A stretch of DNA of 38,494 nt from NCBI GenBank assembly GCA_030706685.1, contig JAUZOA010000049.1, positions 1-38,494 of the forward strand, given 5' to 3'. This document shows positions 15,850 to 24,265 of this stretch, in pieces. The translations under genes and the position numbers were made by a program. The DNA comes from Bacteroidota bacterium. Lineage in GTDB: Bacteria; Bacteroidota; Bacteroidia; Chitinophagales; Chitinophagaceae. The notes under the pieces are model-generated. The model ran no database searches and was not told the DNA's origin. It was given only the letters and a program-made list of their open reading frames with translations. The first letter of the stretch is position 1. Every line of letters starts with the position of its first letter.

Positions 15850-17568
15850 TTATTTGTGATGGATCTTGCTCTTTGGCGGTGTTACTACAACCGGTTCATC
15901 CTTTATATCTTCGAGTGTTACCTCTTTTATTCCCGCCTGCATTTTCTCTTTTCTCAGGGTTGCCATTTTATCAACATACTGATTTAATTGTTTAAGGCTG
16001 TTGGTATTCTTATCCATTAAATTTATTTCAAATTCAAACTCCGATGCCTTATCCTTATAGTCGCCGCCTTTGCCCACTATATCCTGCCATATATTAAGCG
16101 AAGCATCCGCGGCCGCTGTCTTACCACTGCTACTATCTTTTTTATGCAATGATTGAGCGAACGGCAGTATTTTTTGAAGGTCAATATAAATGCCAATAGG
16201 ATGACCGGTGATCTTGTCAACAAAAGGAAGTTTACTGTTACCCCCGGCGAGAAATTTATCTGTATATTCCTGGGAGTTGCTGGCAGCAAACCAGTTGTTT
16301 TCAACCTTATAACTTATTTCAGGCTTGCCGGTCCCGTCATCATTTCTCCTGAATTGTTTCGAAAGATCCCAGCCCAGGGTGACCATCTTTTCAAAGGCGC
16401 CTTTGTCATTGACTGCGGTAGCAAAAAGCACTTTCATACCCGTTTTCATGCGGGGAACACTGCCGGGCGCTTCATTTTTATGATCAGTGTTGTCAGGTGC
16501 ATTCACGGTAGTGGGATCACTGAAAGACAGCAACACTTCACCTTTATTGGCCTTGACAAAATCATCAATGCTAAAATTAATTTTGGCAAGAAACATATCG
16601 GCCATTGCATCCATACCGGTCATCTTTAAAATCTCCTTTAATGAGTTAGGAGAATAATTAAATGCCAGCACGGCCACTACGTTGGAAGAAGGAATACGGT
16701 TGATGACAGCGGCGCTCACCGGTTCGGGTTTATTATCGGACAGGATCTTATTCATTTCATCGCTATGATAATGCTTTGATTTTGCTGTGATCCTGCCGTT
16801 ATCAAAATTCAGGGACACCGCCATAATATTATTTTCCAGCATTGTATTCACTTTCATCATCGATGACACAGCGTTGTTCATCCCGTTATAATATTGGCCG
16901 ATTTTCATCCATAGATGCACATCACTTCCATCTTTTACCAGGTCGGCAAAGCGGCTATCTACATCGAGGTTATCGCTGTTCTCCAGCGAGAGCGCCTGCT
17001 GGCCAAATAGTTGAAGACTGTCATTGTGGAACACATAATTCCCTGGTTGCATGTTTCCCATAACGCGGTTCGTCATATTGGGTATCTTCGCGTTGGCCAC
17101 TACCGCAAACATGGATTTGTTCCAGGTAACTACGCTGCTTTCATCCATCATTACATAGCTGTATTCGCCGTCTTTCCTGATTTCCCTTGCTTGCTTCCTG
17201 TCCATTTGCGTCAGCATTTTTTCATAGGCTGTCACGTTTGTCAATGAACCTTCAAATACCAGGTAAGCGCCCCGGCCATGTTTCTTAAGATAAAAAACAA
17301 AATCTTTCTTGTTGTCAATACCCGAGCTGGCAGGGTCTGCGAGCAATTGCCGGGAGAGGGTATCGGTTGCATCTTTCGACATTTCCCGGAACCAGTTAGT
17401 TTGTCTTATCTCATCCCAGCTCAGCTTGGAGGAAAGAGAAGCACTGTTGATATGCACCACAATGGCTGCATCTTTAGGCACCAGGAGACCGGAACTGCCT
17501 CCCTTTTTATGGCAGGAGGAAAACAAAAAGGCAAGGGCTGAAAGGATAAGGAGTAATTGGCGTGTCAT
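15850..17568 (-). CDS. DUF4836-family-like lipoprotein
   Basis: A 572-residue exported lipoprotein. A signal peptide ends in the lipobox LFSSC with Cys19, so the protein is probably anchored to a membrane. The start of the mature protein, LLVPKDAAIVVHINSASLSSKLSWDEI, and the long run of beta-rich repeats resemble the Bacteroidota DUF4836 family from memory; I could not check this. The architecture suggests two related halves, one near 30-250 and one near 270-540. The C-terminus is Pro/Lys-rich (VVVTPPKSKIHHK). No catalytic motif is visible and the function is unknown. It has its own terminator. Confidence 0.65.
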   Translation of the reverse strand: MTRQLLLILSALAFLFSSCHKKGGSSGLLVPKDAAIVVHINSASLSSKLSWDEIRQTNWFREMSKDATDTLSRQLLADPASSGIDNKKDFVFYLKKHGRGAYLVFEGSLTNVTAYEKMLTQMDRKQAREIRKDGEYSYVMMDESSVVTWNKSMFAVVANAKIPNMTNRVMGNMQPGNYVFHNDSLQLFGQQALSLENSDNLDVDSRFADLVKDGSDVHLWMKIGQYYNGMNNAVSSMMKVNTMLENNIMAVSLNFDNGRITAKSKHYHSDEMNKILSDNKPEPVSAAVINRIPSSNVVAVLAFNYSPNSLKEILKMTGMDAMADMFLAKINFSIDDFVKANKGEVLLSFSDPTTVNAPDNTDHKNEAPGSVPRMKTGMKVLFATAVNDKGAFEKMVTLGWDLSKQFRRNDDGTGKPEISYKVENNWFAASNSQEYTDKFLAGGNSKLPFVDKITGHPIGIYIDLQKILPFAQSLHKKDSSSGKTAAADASLNIWQDIVGKGGDYKDKASEFEFEINLMDKNTNSLKQLNQYVDKMATLRKEKMQAGIKEVTLEDIKDEPVVVTPPKSKIHHK

Positions 17569-17613
17569 GCTATTATTTTTACTCCTAAAATAGCGGAAAA
17601 ATATTTAACAAGG

Positions 17614-18378
17614 CTAGTTTCCGGGCTTTACATCATCATAGTTTGCATTCTCATCTCCAATCCTCACTTCATCATAATACAATACCCGTTCGGTAGTGGC
17701 AAATACCTGGGTTAGCCAGCCAAATTTATAGATGCCCAGTTTAAAATAAGTGCCTTCAGTGGGAGCGGTTTTAATATTGGCTTTGTCAATCATCAGCGAA
17801 CCATTTTTCCAGACCTGCAGGAGCCCTGTATTGTCATCGGCCCATTTTACATGTATCACCCATGATACCCATTGATTGCTGATAACAGGGCCGATATCAA
17901 TGTATTCACTGGCGGTATTGGACCCGCTGGGGTCTCTCTGGAAAACAAAACGGCCGCCGGATGCCCATAATGACGCGGTACCTACGCCTGTAGAATTATT
18001 GGGATGCCATTGAAATATGGATTCACCGGCATTATCATCGGCCCAGTTTTCGAGGAATATATTAAAGCCATACCAGCGTTCAGTTCCTGGTTTGTCCACG
18101 GGTTGTACCAGTTCTGAACGGATACCGCTGCTGGTAAGAGGGTCGGTTGATCTTACATCCACCCGCATTGAATGGGTGCCGTCCGTATATTTATCGGTGT
18201 TTTGCGTAAGGGAGTAGTCGCAGCAATGCTGGTTGTTGGTCCACTCGCTGAATGGGTTGCTGCCTTCAAAAGAAGATTCAACGAGAAGATGGTCTCTTTC
18301 GAAATTGCGTTTCTTACAAGTGGATGCTAATAATATGAAAGCCAGAAGGACGAGGATGGGTCTGCTCTTCATAAGCAT
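17614..18378 (-). CDS. Heparin-lyase-I-like (polysaccharide lyase) secreted protein
   Basis: A 254-residue exported protein. A hydrophobic signal is followed by Cys21 in LLASTC; the Thr at -1 is unusual for a lipobox, so lipidation is uncertain. The body has the jelly-roll pattern of the heparin lyase I-like family: DGTHSMRVDVR, GIRSELVQP, ERWYGFNIFLE, ESIFQWHP, QWVSWVIHVKW and LLQVWKNGSL. Such proteins cleave or bind acidic polysaccharides; alginate- or glucuronan-type ligands are as possible as heparin. No SusC/SusD genes are nearby. It lies 12 nt behind hisS, so it may be read through from it. A second ATG two codons in (18372) is an equally good start. Confidence 0.7.
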   Translation of the reverse strand: MLMKSRPILVLLAFILLASTCKKRNFERDHLLVESSFEGSNPFSEWTNNQHCCDYSLTQNTDKYTDGTHSMRVDVRSTDPLTSSGIRSELVQPVDKPGTERWYGFNIFLENWADDNAGESIFQWHPNNSTGVGTASLWASGGRFVFQRDPSGSNTASEYIDIGPVISNQWVSWVIHVKWADDNTGLLQVWKNGSLMIDKANIKTAPTEGTYFKLGIYKFGWLTQVFATTERVLYYDEVRIGDENANYDDVKPGN

Positions 18379-18390
18379 TATTTTAGGTTC

Positions 18391-19776
18391 TCATATAAAC
18401 GAAAAATCAGCCAATTTATTGGCCGGGAGGGTCTGTTGTTCGCCTTTTCGGAGGTCTTTTACCACGCAGGTCTTTTCCTCCAGTTCTTTGCTGCCGATAA
18501 TAACCGCATAGGGTATATTTTTATTTTCGGCGTATTTAAACTGTTTATCAAATTTTGCCTGTTCATGATACAACTCGCAGCGGGTATTTTTATTTCTTAA
18601 TTGCTGCATCAGCAAAAAGGCGGTTTTGCTTTCCTTTTCGCCAAGATTAAAAAAAAGAACCTGTGTGCCGGTATGTACTTCTTCCGGGAAGAGTTTCAAT
18701 TCTTCCATCACATCATAGATACGGTCTACTCCGAAAGAAATACCCACGCCGGGAATATTGGGCACACCGAACAGGCCGGTGAGATCATCATACCGGCCGC
18801 CGCCCCCGATACTGCACATTTTTACCTGTAAGGCTTTAATTTCAAATATGGCGCCTGTATAATAATTCAAACCCCTGGCCAGCGTGGGGTCAATTAAAAC
18901 TTTGCATTTTAATGCAACGTCATGAAGACGTTCAAGAATAGATTGTAATTCATCCAGCCCCTCTTTTCCATTTTTATTGTTTCCCAGTATTTTTTTTAAT
19001 TCTTCAATTACTGTTTTATTATCGCCTGAATATTCCGCAGTTGATAAATACTTACTAATTGTGTTAACCTGGTCTTTATTCAAATCGCGGTGACTTAATT
19101 CTTCTTTTACTTTTTCTAAACCTATTTTATCCAGCTTATCAATAGCAATGGTAATGTCCATCATTTTATTGATGTCTCCGCATACTTCAGCCAATGCTGT
19201 CAAAAGCTTTCTATTGTTAATCTTTATCTCAACAGGGATTTTTAATTGCTCAAATACTGTAGCATAAATAATGACCAGTTCAACCTCGTTTAATAATGAA
19301 AAACTTCCCACGACATCTGCATCGCATTGGTAGAATTCCCGGTATCTCCCTCTTGCAGGCCGGTCTGCTCTCCATACCGGCTGTATCTGGTAGCGTTTGA
19401 AAGGAAATGTCAGTTGGTTATGATTTAGTGCGACATACCTGGCGAAAGGAATAGTAAGGTCATATTTAAGCGCCCTTTCTGTGATTCCTTCGGTATTTTT
19501 TCCTTCGAGGATTTTTTCAAAATCCTCCCTTGCTTTTTCCCTTTTGGCGGGGTTATCCAGTCCGTTATTAAGGATCTTAAAAATTAGTTTATTCCCTTCT
19601 TCTCCATATTTTCCCATTAATGTATCTAAGTTTTCCATCGCCGGTGTTTCCAGCGGCTGAAAACCGTATAACTCAAAAACATTCCTGATTGTATTGAAAA
19701 TATAATTTCTCTTACGAACAACATCCGGCCCAAAATCTCTCGTTCCTTGCGGTATGCTTACGTTAACCTTTGCCAT
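18391..19776 (-). CDS. hisS: Histidyl-tRNA synthetase
   Basis: A 461-residue class II aminoacyl-tRNA synthetase that charges tRNA-His. Motif 1 region is IPQGTRDFGPDVVRKRNYIF. Motif 2 is RPARGRYREFYQCDADVVG. The histidine-specific segment is ARGLNYYTGAIFEI, and motif 3 is SFGVDRIYDVMEEL. The C-terminal anticodon-binding domain is near 365-461. An insert at about 205-285, rich in Lys and Asn, makes it longer than E. coli HisS (424), as is usual in Bacteroidota. The start ATG gives the standard N-terminus. The phosphatase gene is 59 nt upstream on the same strand. Confidence 0.96.
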   Translation of the reverse strand: MAKVNVSIPQGTRDFGPDVVRKRNYIFNTIRNVFELYGFQPLETPAMENLDTLMGKYGEEGNKLIFKILNNGLDNPAKREKAREDFEKILEGKNTEGITERALKYDLTIPFARYVALNHNQLTFPFKRYQIQPVWRADRPARGRYREFYQCDADVVGSFSLLNEVELVIIYATVFEQLKIPVEIKINNRKLLTALAEVCGDINKMMDITIAIDKLDKIGLEKVKEELSHRDLNKDQVNTISKYLSTAEYSGDNKTVIEELKKILGNNKNGKEGLDELQSILERLHDVALKCKVLIDPTLARGLNYYTGAIFEIKALQVKMCSIGGGGRYDDLTGLFGVPNIPGVGISFGVDRIYDVMEELKLFPEEVHTGTQVLFFNLGEKESKTAFLLMQQLRNKNTRCELYHEQAKFDKQFKYAENKNIPYAVIIGSKELEEKTCVVKDLRKGEQQTLPANKLADFSFI

Positions 19777-19801
19777 TTATACAATCATTTCCAGCCTTGG
19801 G

Positions 19802-19833
19802 AGGCATGTAAAGCCCCTTCAGGGGTTCGGGGT
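19802..19833. repeat. CCCCTTCAGGGG-type dispersed repeat, copy 1
   Basis: A 32-nt element with a CCCCTTCAGGGG core palindrome. It matches the copy at 19880-19911 at 28 of 32 positions, in direct orientation. It lies just 3' of the phosphatase stop codon. Confidence 0.7.
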
Positions 19834-19835
19834 TT

Positions 19836-20384
19836 TTATAAAGAAGCTCTTTTCGGGATTTGAGTTTTCAAATTTGATGAGGCTTGTAAAGCCCCTTTAG
19901 GGGTTTGGAGTATCCTCCCCGGCGTAGAAACAGTAGCCTTCCTGATAATCGCGTCACAGACTTCATCGAGCAGTTTATATACTTCATGATAAGCCGGCTC
20001 CTCATGGTACCAGGGATCGGGTACATCCTTATCACCGCCAGGATAGAGTTCATTCATCAGGAGATCGATTTTTGAAGAATTGAATTTGTTCCTCGCAATA
20101 TGGCGGATATCGCTCAATACATCACCCGCCAGGGCATAAATTTTATCGTAGACTTCGAAATCTTCGGGTACAAATCTCCGGGCTCTTTGCCGGCTGATAT
20201 CAATACCATTTAGCTGGGCTACTTTTTGTGACAAGTGATGGGGTGGATCTCCGATATGGTAGCTGTTGGTACCGGCGCTTTCCACGCTCCAGTTAAGGCC
20301 CGCTCTGAAAGCTTTTTCCTGTAAAATGCCTTCTGCCAGCGGACTTCGGCAGATATTTCCCAGGCAAACCATTAAAATTTTCAT
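19836..20384 (-). CDS. Low-molecular-weight protein tyrosine phosphatase
   Basis: A 182-residue cytoplasmic phosphatase. The P-loop is VCLGNICRSP with nucleophile Cys7 and Arg13, and the general-acid loop is VPDPWYH. Family members are about 150-160 residues; here the domain ends near DEVCDAIIRKA and is followed by about 27 extra residues (starting TVSTPGRILQ). That tail is encoded by sequence containing a CCCCTTTAGGGG-type dispersed repeat and is unlikely to belong to the fold. The ATG at 20384 is chosen because MKILMVCLGNICRSP is the normal start; the frame is open upstream to 20456 but does not look coding. The substrate is unknown. It is probably expressed with hisS. Confidence 0.92.
   Translation of the reverse strand: MKILMVCLGNICRSPLAEGILQEKAFRAGLNWSVESAGTNSYHIGDPPHHLSQKVAQLNGIDISRQRARRFVPEDFEVYDKIYALAGDVLSDIRHIARNKFNSSKIDLLMNELYPGGDKDVPDPWYHEEPAYHEVYKLLDEVCDAIIRKATVSTPGRILQTPKGALQASSNLKTQIPKRASL
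19880..19911. repeat. CCCCTTTAGGGG-type dispersed repeat, copy 2 (within phosphatase gene)
   Basis: Second copy of the 32-nt element, 78 nt from copy 1 and inside the 3' end of the phosphatase reading frame. Related shorter versions lie at 24113 and 26891. Confidence 0.7.
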
Positions 20385-20607
20385 GGAGGCAAAGGTAGAG
20401 TAAAACTGACAAGGCGCAAGATTCGGGGGAGCAGGGCATGAAGACCTGTAACCCATGCAATAAGCCCGATCCGGGTTAACAATTGTTTGTTATGGAATTT
20501 ATTTGCTAATAGCATCTTAGTCAAAACGATAGCGGTGTTACCCTCAATCAGGGTTGGCCCTGATATTTATCAGTTCAAACAGCAAAAAATTTAATAATTT
20601 GCCTGCA

Positions 20608-20865
20608 GTGAAAGACGGAAATATACTGGACGAATACGAAAAGAAAAGAAAGAAGCAGGTATCCTCCATGCGTTCAATACTGGATTATGCGATGGGCCTG
20701 GTCATTATATGTCTTGGTTTTTTCTTTTTTTTTCGCGGAAAATTCAAGCTGGCGTTTAATGAAACCCATCCTCCTGATTATATGGATAAAATTTTAGGGG
20801 GGATATTTGTTATCTACGGGGCCTGGCGTATTTACAGGGGATTCAAGAAAAATTATTTTCAATGA
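20608..20865 (+). CDS. Small two-helix membrane protein
   Basis: An 85-residue protein if the GTG at 20608 is used. A charged N-terminus (DEYEKKRKKQ) is followed by two transmembrane segments near residues 27-43 (an unusual run of six Phe) and 61-78, joined by a short polar loop. Its stop codon overlaps the next gene's start (ATGA), so translation is probably coupled to the PstS-like protein. An ATG at 20668 is an alternative start that would lose the basic N-terminus. I do not recognise the family. Position suggests a membrane partner of the phosphate-binding-like lipoprotein. Confidence 0.6.
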   Translation: MKDGNILDEYEKKRKKQVSSMRSILDYAMGLVIICLGFFFFFRGKFKLAFNETHPPDYMDKILGGIFVIYGAWRIYRGFKKNYFQ

Positions 20866-21797
20866 GACTAATCAGCGGCCGGGTGTTGGCCGGTTTATTT
20901 ATTTTACCCGCATTATTGTTCCTGGCAACGAGGTGTACATCCTACGAGGAAGAAAAAAAGAAATGGCCCGACACCTATGACCGGGGTACTATTCACATAA
21001 GCGCCGATGAATCCTTTAAACCGGTGATTGACGCGCAGACGCTTGTATATGATTCGAATTACCCGGATACAAAGATCATCGTTCATTACAAACCGGAAGC
21101 GGAATGCCTGAAAGATTTTGCCGTTGATAGTATCCGGATGATCATCGCTACGCGGGGATATACAGCGAATGAAGACAGGTTCCTGTACGATTCCATGAAG
21201 GTGGAACATTCGCAATTGGTTGTTGCCAATGATGCCATCGCGGTTATCGTCAATCCGAATTCACCTGATTCGCTTTTTACCATGCTGGAGCTGAAACAGA
21301 TACTCACGGGAAAATTTAAGAGAAAATTAATCCCGGTATTTGACGGCGTAAAGGCAACCAGTACCGTACGTTTTATCGTCGATTCTGTATTGCACAGCGA
21401 TTCCCTATCTCCCAATACGGTAGCGGCAAGAACCAGCCAGGGCGTTATTGATTATGTAGCCAAAACCCCTGATGCGATTGGCTTTATAGGGGTAAGCTGG
21501 GTGGGTAATAAAGAAGACTCAACGCAAATGAATTTTTTAAGAAAAGTTAAAATGGCTTCTTTGGAGAGCACGGACCGGCCGGGAGGATACGTACTGCCTT
21601 ACCAGGCAAACATTTATATGAAGCGTTACCCCATGGTACGTGATTTGGTATATATACTTAAGGAAAATCACAAAGGATTGGGAACTGGCTTTGCAGATTT
21701 CCTGCGTGGAAATATCGGGCAGTTGATATTTAAAAGGGCTTACCTGGTTCCGACGCAAATAAATTTTACGATGAGGCAGGCCCGGCTGAACGAATAA
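20862..21797 (+). CDS. PstS-like phosphate-binding lipoprotein
   Basis: A 311-residue lipoprotein with signal and lipobox FLATRC (Cys25). The body has features of PBP-like phosphate-binding (PstS) proteins: GTIHISADESFKPVIDAQT, NDAIAVIVNPNSPDSLFTM with the ELKQILTGKF segment, VAARTSQGVIDYVAKTPDAIGFIGVSWVG, and YVLPYQANIYM. No PstC, PstA or PstB is present, so it is not the receptor of a local ABC importer. In Bacteroidota such genes often lie next to TonB-ExbBD and TPR genes, and the TPR gene here fits that habit (family knowledge, not checked). It may sense or scavenge anions in the periplasm. Translation is probably coupled to the small membrane protein. Confidence 0.78.
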   Translation: MRLISGRVLAGLFILPALLFLATRCTSYEEEKKKWPDTYDRGTIHISADESFKPVIDAQTLVYDSNYPDTKIIVHYKPEAECLKDFAVDSIRMIIATRGYTANEDRFLYDSMKVEHSQLVVANDAIAVIVNPNSPDSLFTMLELKQILTGKFKRKLIPVFDGVKATSTVRFIVDSVLHSDSLSPNTVAARTSQGVIDYVAKTPDAIGFIGVSWVGNKEDSTQMNFLRKVKMASLESTDRPGGYVLPYQANIYMKRYPMVRDLVYILKENHKGLGTGFADFLRGNIGQLIFKRAYLVPTQINFTMRQARLNE

Positions 21798-21839
21798 ACA
21801 AAGTAGTTATATTTACAATTTATAAACGTGAAAAGTAAA

Positions 21840-23567
21840 ATGAAGAAAATATCAATGACTTTTTTGGCGGCCGGGTTATTTATGATAACAGGCATCCGTG
21901 CCCAGACTGTACAGGACGGGGTGAATGACCTGTATGCGGAAAGGTATAAAAGCGCCAAAGGAACTTTTGAAAAACTCTTAGCCGCCAACCCGAATAATAT
22001 CGAGGCAACTTACTGGCTGGGTCAAACATATATTGCACAAAAAGATATACCCGGGGCCAGGGATATTTATTCAAAAGCATTAATGGCAAGTGCCAATGCC
22101 CCTTTACTTATCGTAGGAATGGGCCAGGTAGAATTGAATGAAAAGAAACTCAGTGAATCTACCCAGCGATTTGAAGCAGCCATCACGATGACACGTACTA
22201 AAAAAGGAGATGACCCTGTCATTCTGAACGCTATTGGTCGCGCCATCACCAATACCTATACGGATAAAGAAAAGATCGGTGACATTAACTACGCCATTGA
22301 AAAATTAGAAGCTGCCGCGCTGAGAGATCCCAATAATGGCGATATATTCCTGAATCTTGGCAACGCTTATCTCAAAGCCAAACCGGGTGAAGGTGGTGGA
22401 AAAGCTTTCGAAAACTATACAAAGTCGGCCCAGGTCAGCCCCAATTTTGCTGCGCCTTGCTTTCGTTTAGCCATGCTCTTTTATTCACAGCGCAACTGGG
22501 AATTGTATGAGAGATACCTGAATGATGCTATTACCCGGGATCCAAGATTCGCGCCTGCCTATTATGAGCTTTCTTACTATAAAATGAGAAAAAAAGATTT
22601 GGAGTCTGCTGAGACGTATGCCCAGAAATTTAAAGAAAATTCCGATCCTGATCCGCAAAATGCCTACCTGGAGGCAAGTATCAAATGGGCGTCGAAAAAA
22701 TTCGATGAGGCGATTGCCATGTCAAAAGATATTATCAATCAATCCGGCGGCAAAGCCAAGGGCCGGGTATATAAACTGGTTGCCGACGCGATGGTGCAAA
22801 AGAAAGATAGCGCTACGGCAAGGTCTTATATTGATGAATACTTTAAAAGAGCGGAACCCGAAGAAATTACGGCGATTGATTTTAAATTGAAATCAGATAT
22901 TTATTCTGCTATTCCCGGCCAGGAAGCGGAAGTGTACAATACCTATTTGGAAGGCGTAAAAGCGGATACGGTGCTAAGCGATAAAATAGATTTGCTGACA
23001 CAGGGCGCGGCCTTTTTTAAAGCAAAAGGACAAAGAGAAAAAGAAGGTGACCTGACCATATTGTTATTACAAATAAAGCCAAAACCTTCTATCAACGATT
23101 ACTATAATGCAACCCGTGCTTATTACTTTGGACAGGCTTATGCCAAATCCAGGGACATGGCTTTGAAAATGATCGAAAAATATCCCGATGAGCAATATGG
23201 GTATGAATTCGCGGTTTATAATAGCCGGGTGCTTGATAGTACGAGGAAGGACAGTATTGCCGTGCCGGATGCCATCAGGCTGTTTACATTCAGTCAAAAG
23301 GATACCGTTAAATTCAAAAAAGATTATTTAGATGCTGCCGGGTATCTGGCCATCTATTATGCTAATGATGCGAAAGATGCTGCCAAAGCATTGGAGTATA
23401 TCAATAAAATGCTGGAGCTTGATCCTAATAATGAAACATTGAAAAAAAATAAGGCTCAATTGGAAAGAGCCGCCAAGCAGTCCAATCCACGCGGTTCGAA
23501 TGAATCAAAATCGGGTTCATCGGGACCGGCTTCGCGACCGGCGACCAAAGACAGTAAAGCCGGATAA
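21840..23567 (+). CDS. Exported tetratricopeptide-repeat protein
   Basis: A 575-residue protein with a signal peptide (MKKISMTFLAAG to IRAQ). Tandem TPR-type helical hairpins follow through most of its length, for example AKGTFEKLLAANPNNIEATYW, DPNNGDIFLNLGNAYLKAKP, DPRFAPAYYELSYYKMRKKD and ALEYINKMLELDPNNETLKK. The C-terminus is low-complexity (Ser, Pro, Arg, Lys). It probably acts as a periplasmic scaffold. A GTG at 21828 in the same frame was rejected in favour of this ATG, which gives a standard signal peptide. It follows the PstS-like gene by 42 nt and is the last gene of the operon. Confidence 0.85.
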   Translation: MKKISMTFLAAGLFMITGIRAQTVQDGVNDLYAERYKSAKGTFEKLLAANPNNIEATYWLGQTYIAQKDIPGARDIYSKALMASANAPLLIVGMGQVELNEKKLSESTQRFEAAITMTRTKKGDDPVILNAIGRAITNTYTDKEKIGDINYAIEKLEAAALRDPNNGDIFLNLGNAYLKAKPGEGGGKAFENYTKSAQVSPNFAAPCFRLAMLFYSQRNWELYERYLNDAITRDPRFAPAYYELSYYKMRKKDLESAETYAQKFKENSDPDPQNAYLEASIKWASKKFDEAIAMSKDIINQSGGKAKGRVYKLVADAMVQKKDSATARSYIDEYFKRAEPEEITAIDFKLKSDIYSAIPGQEAEVYNTYLEGVKADTVLSDKIDLLTQGAAFFKAKGQREKEGDLTILLLQIKPKPSINDYYNATRAYYFGQAYAKSRDMALKMIEKYPDEQYGYEFAVYNSRVLDSTRKDSIAVPDAIRLFTFSQKDTVKFKKDYLDAAGYLAIYYANDAKDAAKALEYINKMLELDPNNETLKKNKAQLERAAKQSNPRGSNESKSGSSGPASRPATKDSKAG

Positions 23568-23583
23568 GAAATATTTTTAATAA

Positions 23584-23621
23584 AATAAAGCCTGCAGATC
23601 TTTATGACTGCAGGCTTTATT
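23584..23621 (+). terminator. Intrinsic terminator after TPR gene
   Basis: A perfect 14-bp stem (23584-23597 with 23608-23621) with a 10-nt loop is followed by a T-rich run. It starts 17 nt after the TPR stop. It separates this operon from nuo. Confidence 0.85.
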
Positions 23622-23654
23622 ATTTATTGCTTCCGGGTAAAGACCCGCGTAGAA

Positions 23655-23690
23655 ATTGTAAGGTAATTTGCTGATGCTGCCTTATTTTTG
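23655..23690 (+). promoter_or_regulatory. Bacteroidota-type promoter for the nuo operon
   Basis: TATTTTTG (23683-23690) matches TAnnTTTG exactly. ATTG at 23655-23658 is a fair -33 element, though the 24-nt spacing is a few bases longer than usual. It would start transcription just before the nuoA ATG at 23708. Confidence 0.5.
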
Positions 23691-23707
23691 CCCATCGGGT
23701 AAAAATT

Positions 23708-24103
23708 ATGATCTATTTACTCCAGGGAAACCTCTCCACTACTGATTCCGGCTCTTATTTGCCGATACTCATCCAGGTAATTTTTGCTGTAGGGCTGATA
23801 GTTTTTTTGATTGTAGTCACGCATTGGCTCGGTCCTAAAAGAAAAACTGCCGATAAGCTGCAAAATTTTGCCAGCGGGATAGAATCGCATGGAGATGCCC
23901 GCCAGCCTATGGCGATCAAATATTTCCTGACGGCTATTTTATTTGTATTGTTTGATGTGGAAGTAATCTTTTTTTATCCTTATGCAGTAAATTTTAAAGG
24001 ACTGGGTTGGAGTGGTTTTTGGGCCGTACTGCTATTTGTTGGATTCTTCCTTTGCGGGTTTGTATATATTATAAAAAAAGGCGCATTGAAGTGGGAAGAC
24101 TAG
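23708..24103 (+). CDS. nuoA: NADH-quinone oxidoreductase subunit A
   Basis: A 131-residue membrane subunit with three transmembrane helices. The conserved family loop is KLQNFASGIESHGDARQPMA, followed by KYFLTAILFVLFDVEVIFFYPYAV with the conserved acidic residues of TM2. It is the first gene of the nuo operon, after a terminator and a promoter. It sits at the junction of the membrane and peripheral arms and helps shape the quinone cavity. Confidence 0.95.
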   Translation: MIYLLQGNLSTTDSGSYLPILIQVIFAVGLIVFLIVVTHWLGPKRKTADKLQNFASGIESHGDARQPMAIKYFLTAILFVLFDVEVIFFYPYAVNFKGLGWSGFWAVLLFVGFFLCGFVYIIKKGALKWED

Positions 24104-24131
24104 GCCTTGTTCCTAAAGGGGACCGGGGTTG

Positions 24132-24193
24132 AACAGTTCTTATACAACTGTTGTTTTAATTAAAGAAGAAAATAGTAAGTTCTTTCTTTAATT
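24132..24193. repeat. Two hairpins between nuoA and nuoB
   Basis: The first is AACAGTT/AACTGTT (24132-24138, 24146-24152) followed by TTTT after a G. The second has arms 24158-24170 and 24180-24193 (13 bp with one bulge) and is AT-rich. Either could attenuate transcription after nuoA. Confidence 0.55.
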
Positions 24194-24238
24194 ATTTTAA
24201 TCAATAAATAATTTTCGCTCTCCGGAGTGATTAAAACT

Positions 24239-24254
24239 CTCCGCCCGGTCGGAG
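24239..24254. repeat. Short hairpin before nuoB start
   Basis: CTCCG/CGGAG with a CCCGGT loop ends 11 nt before the nuoB ATG. It is one of several short palindromes placed just upstream of nuo starts. Confidence 0.45.
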
Positions 24255-24265
24255 TGGGAGGTACT

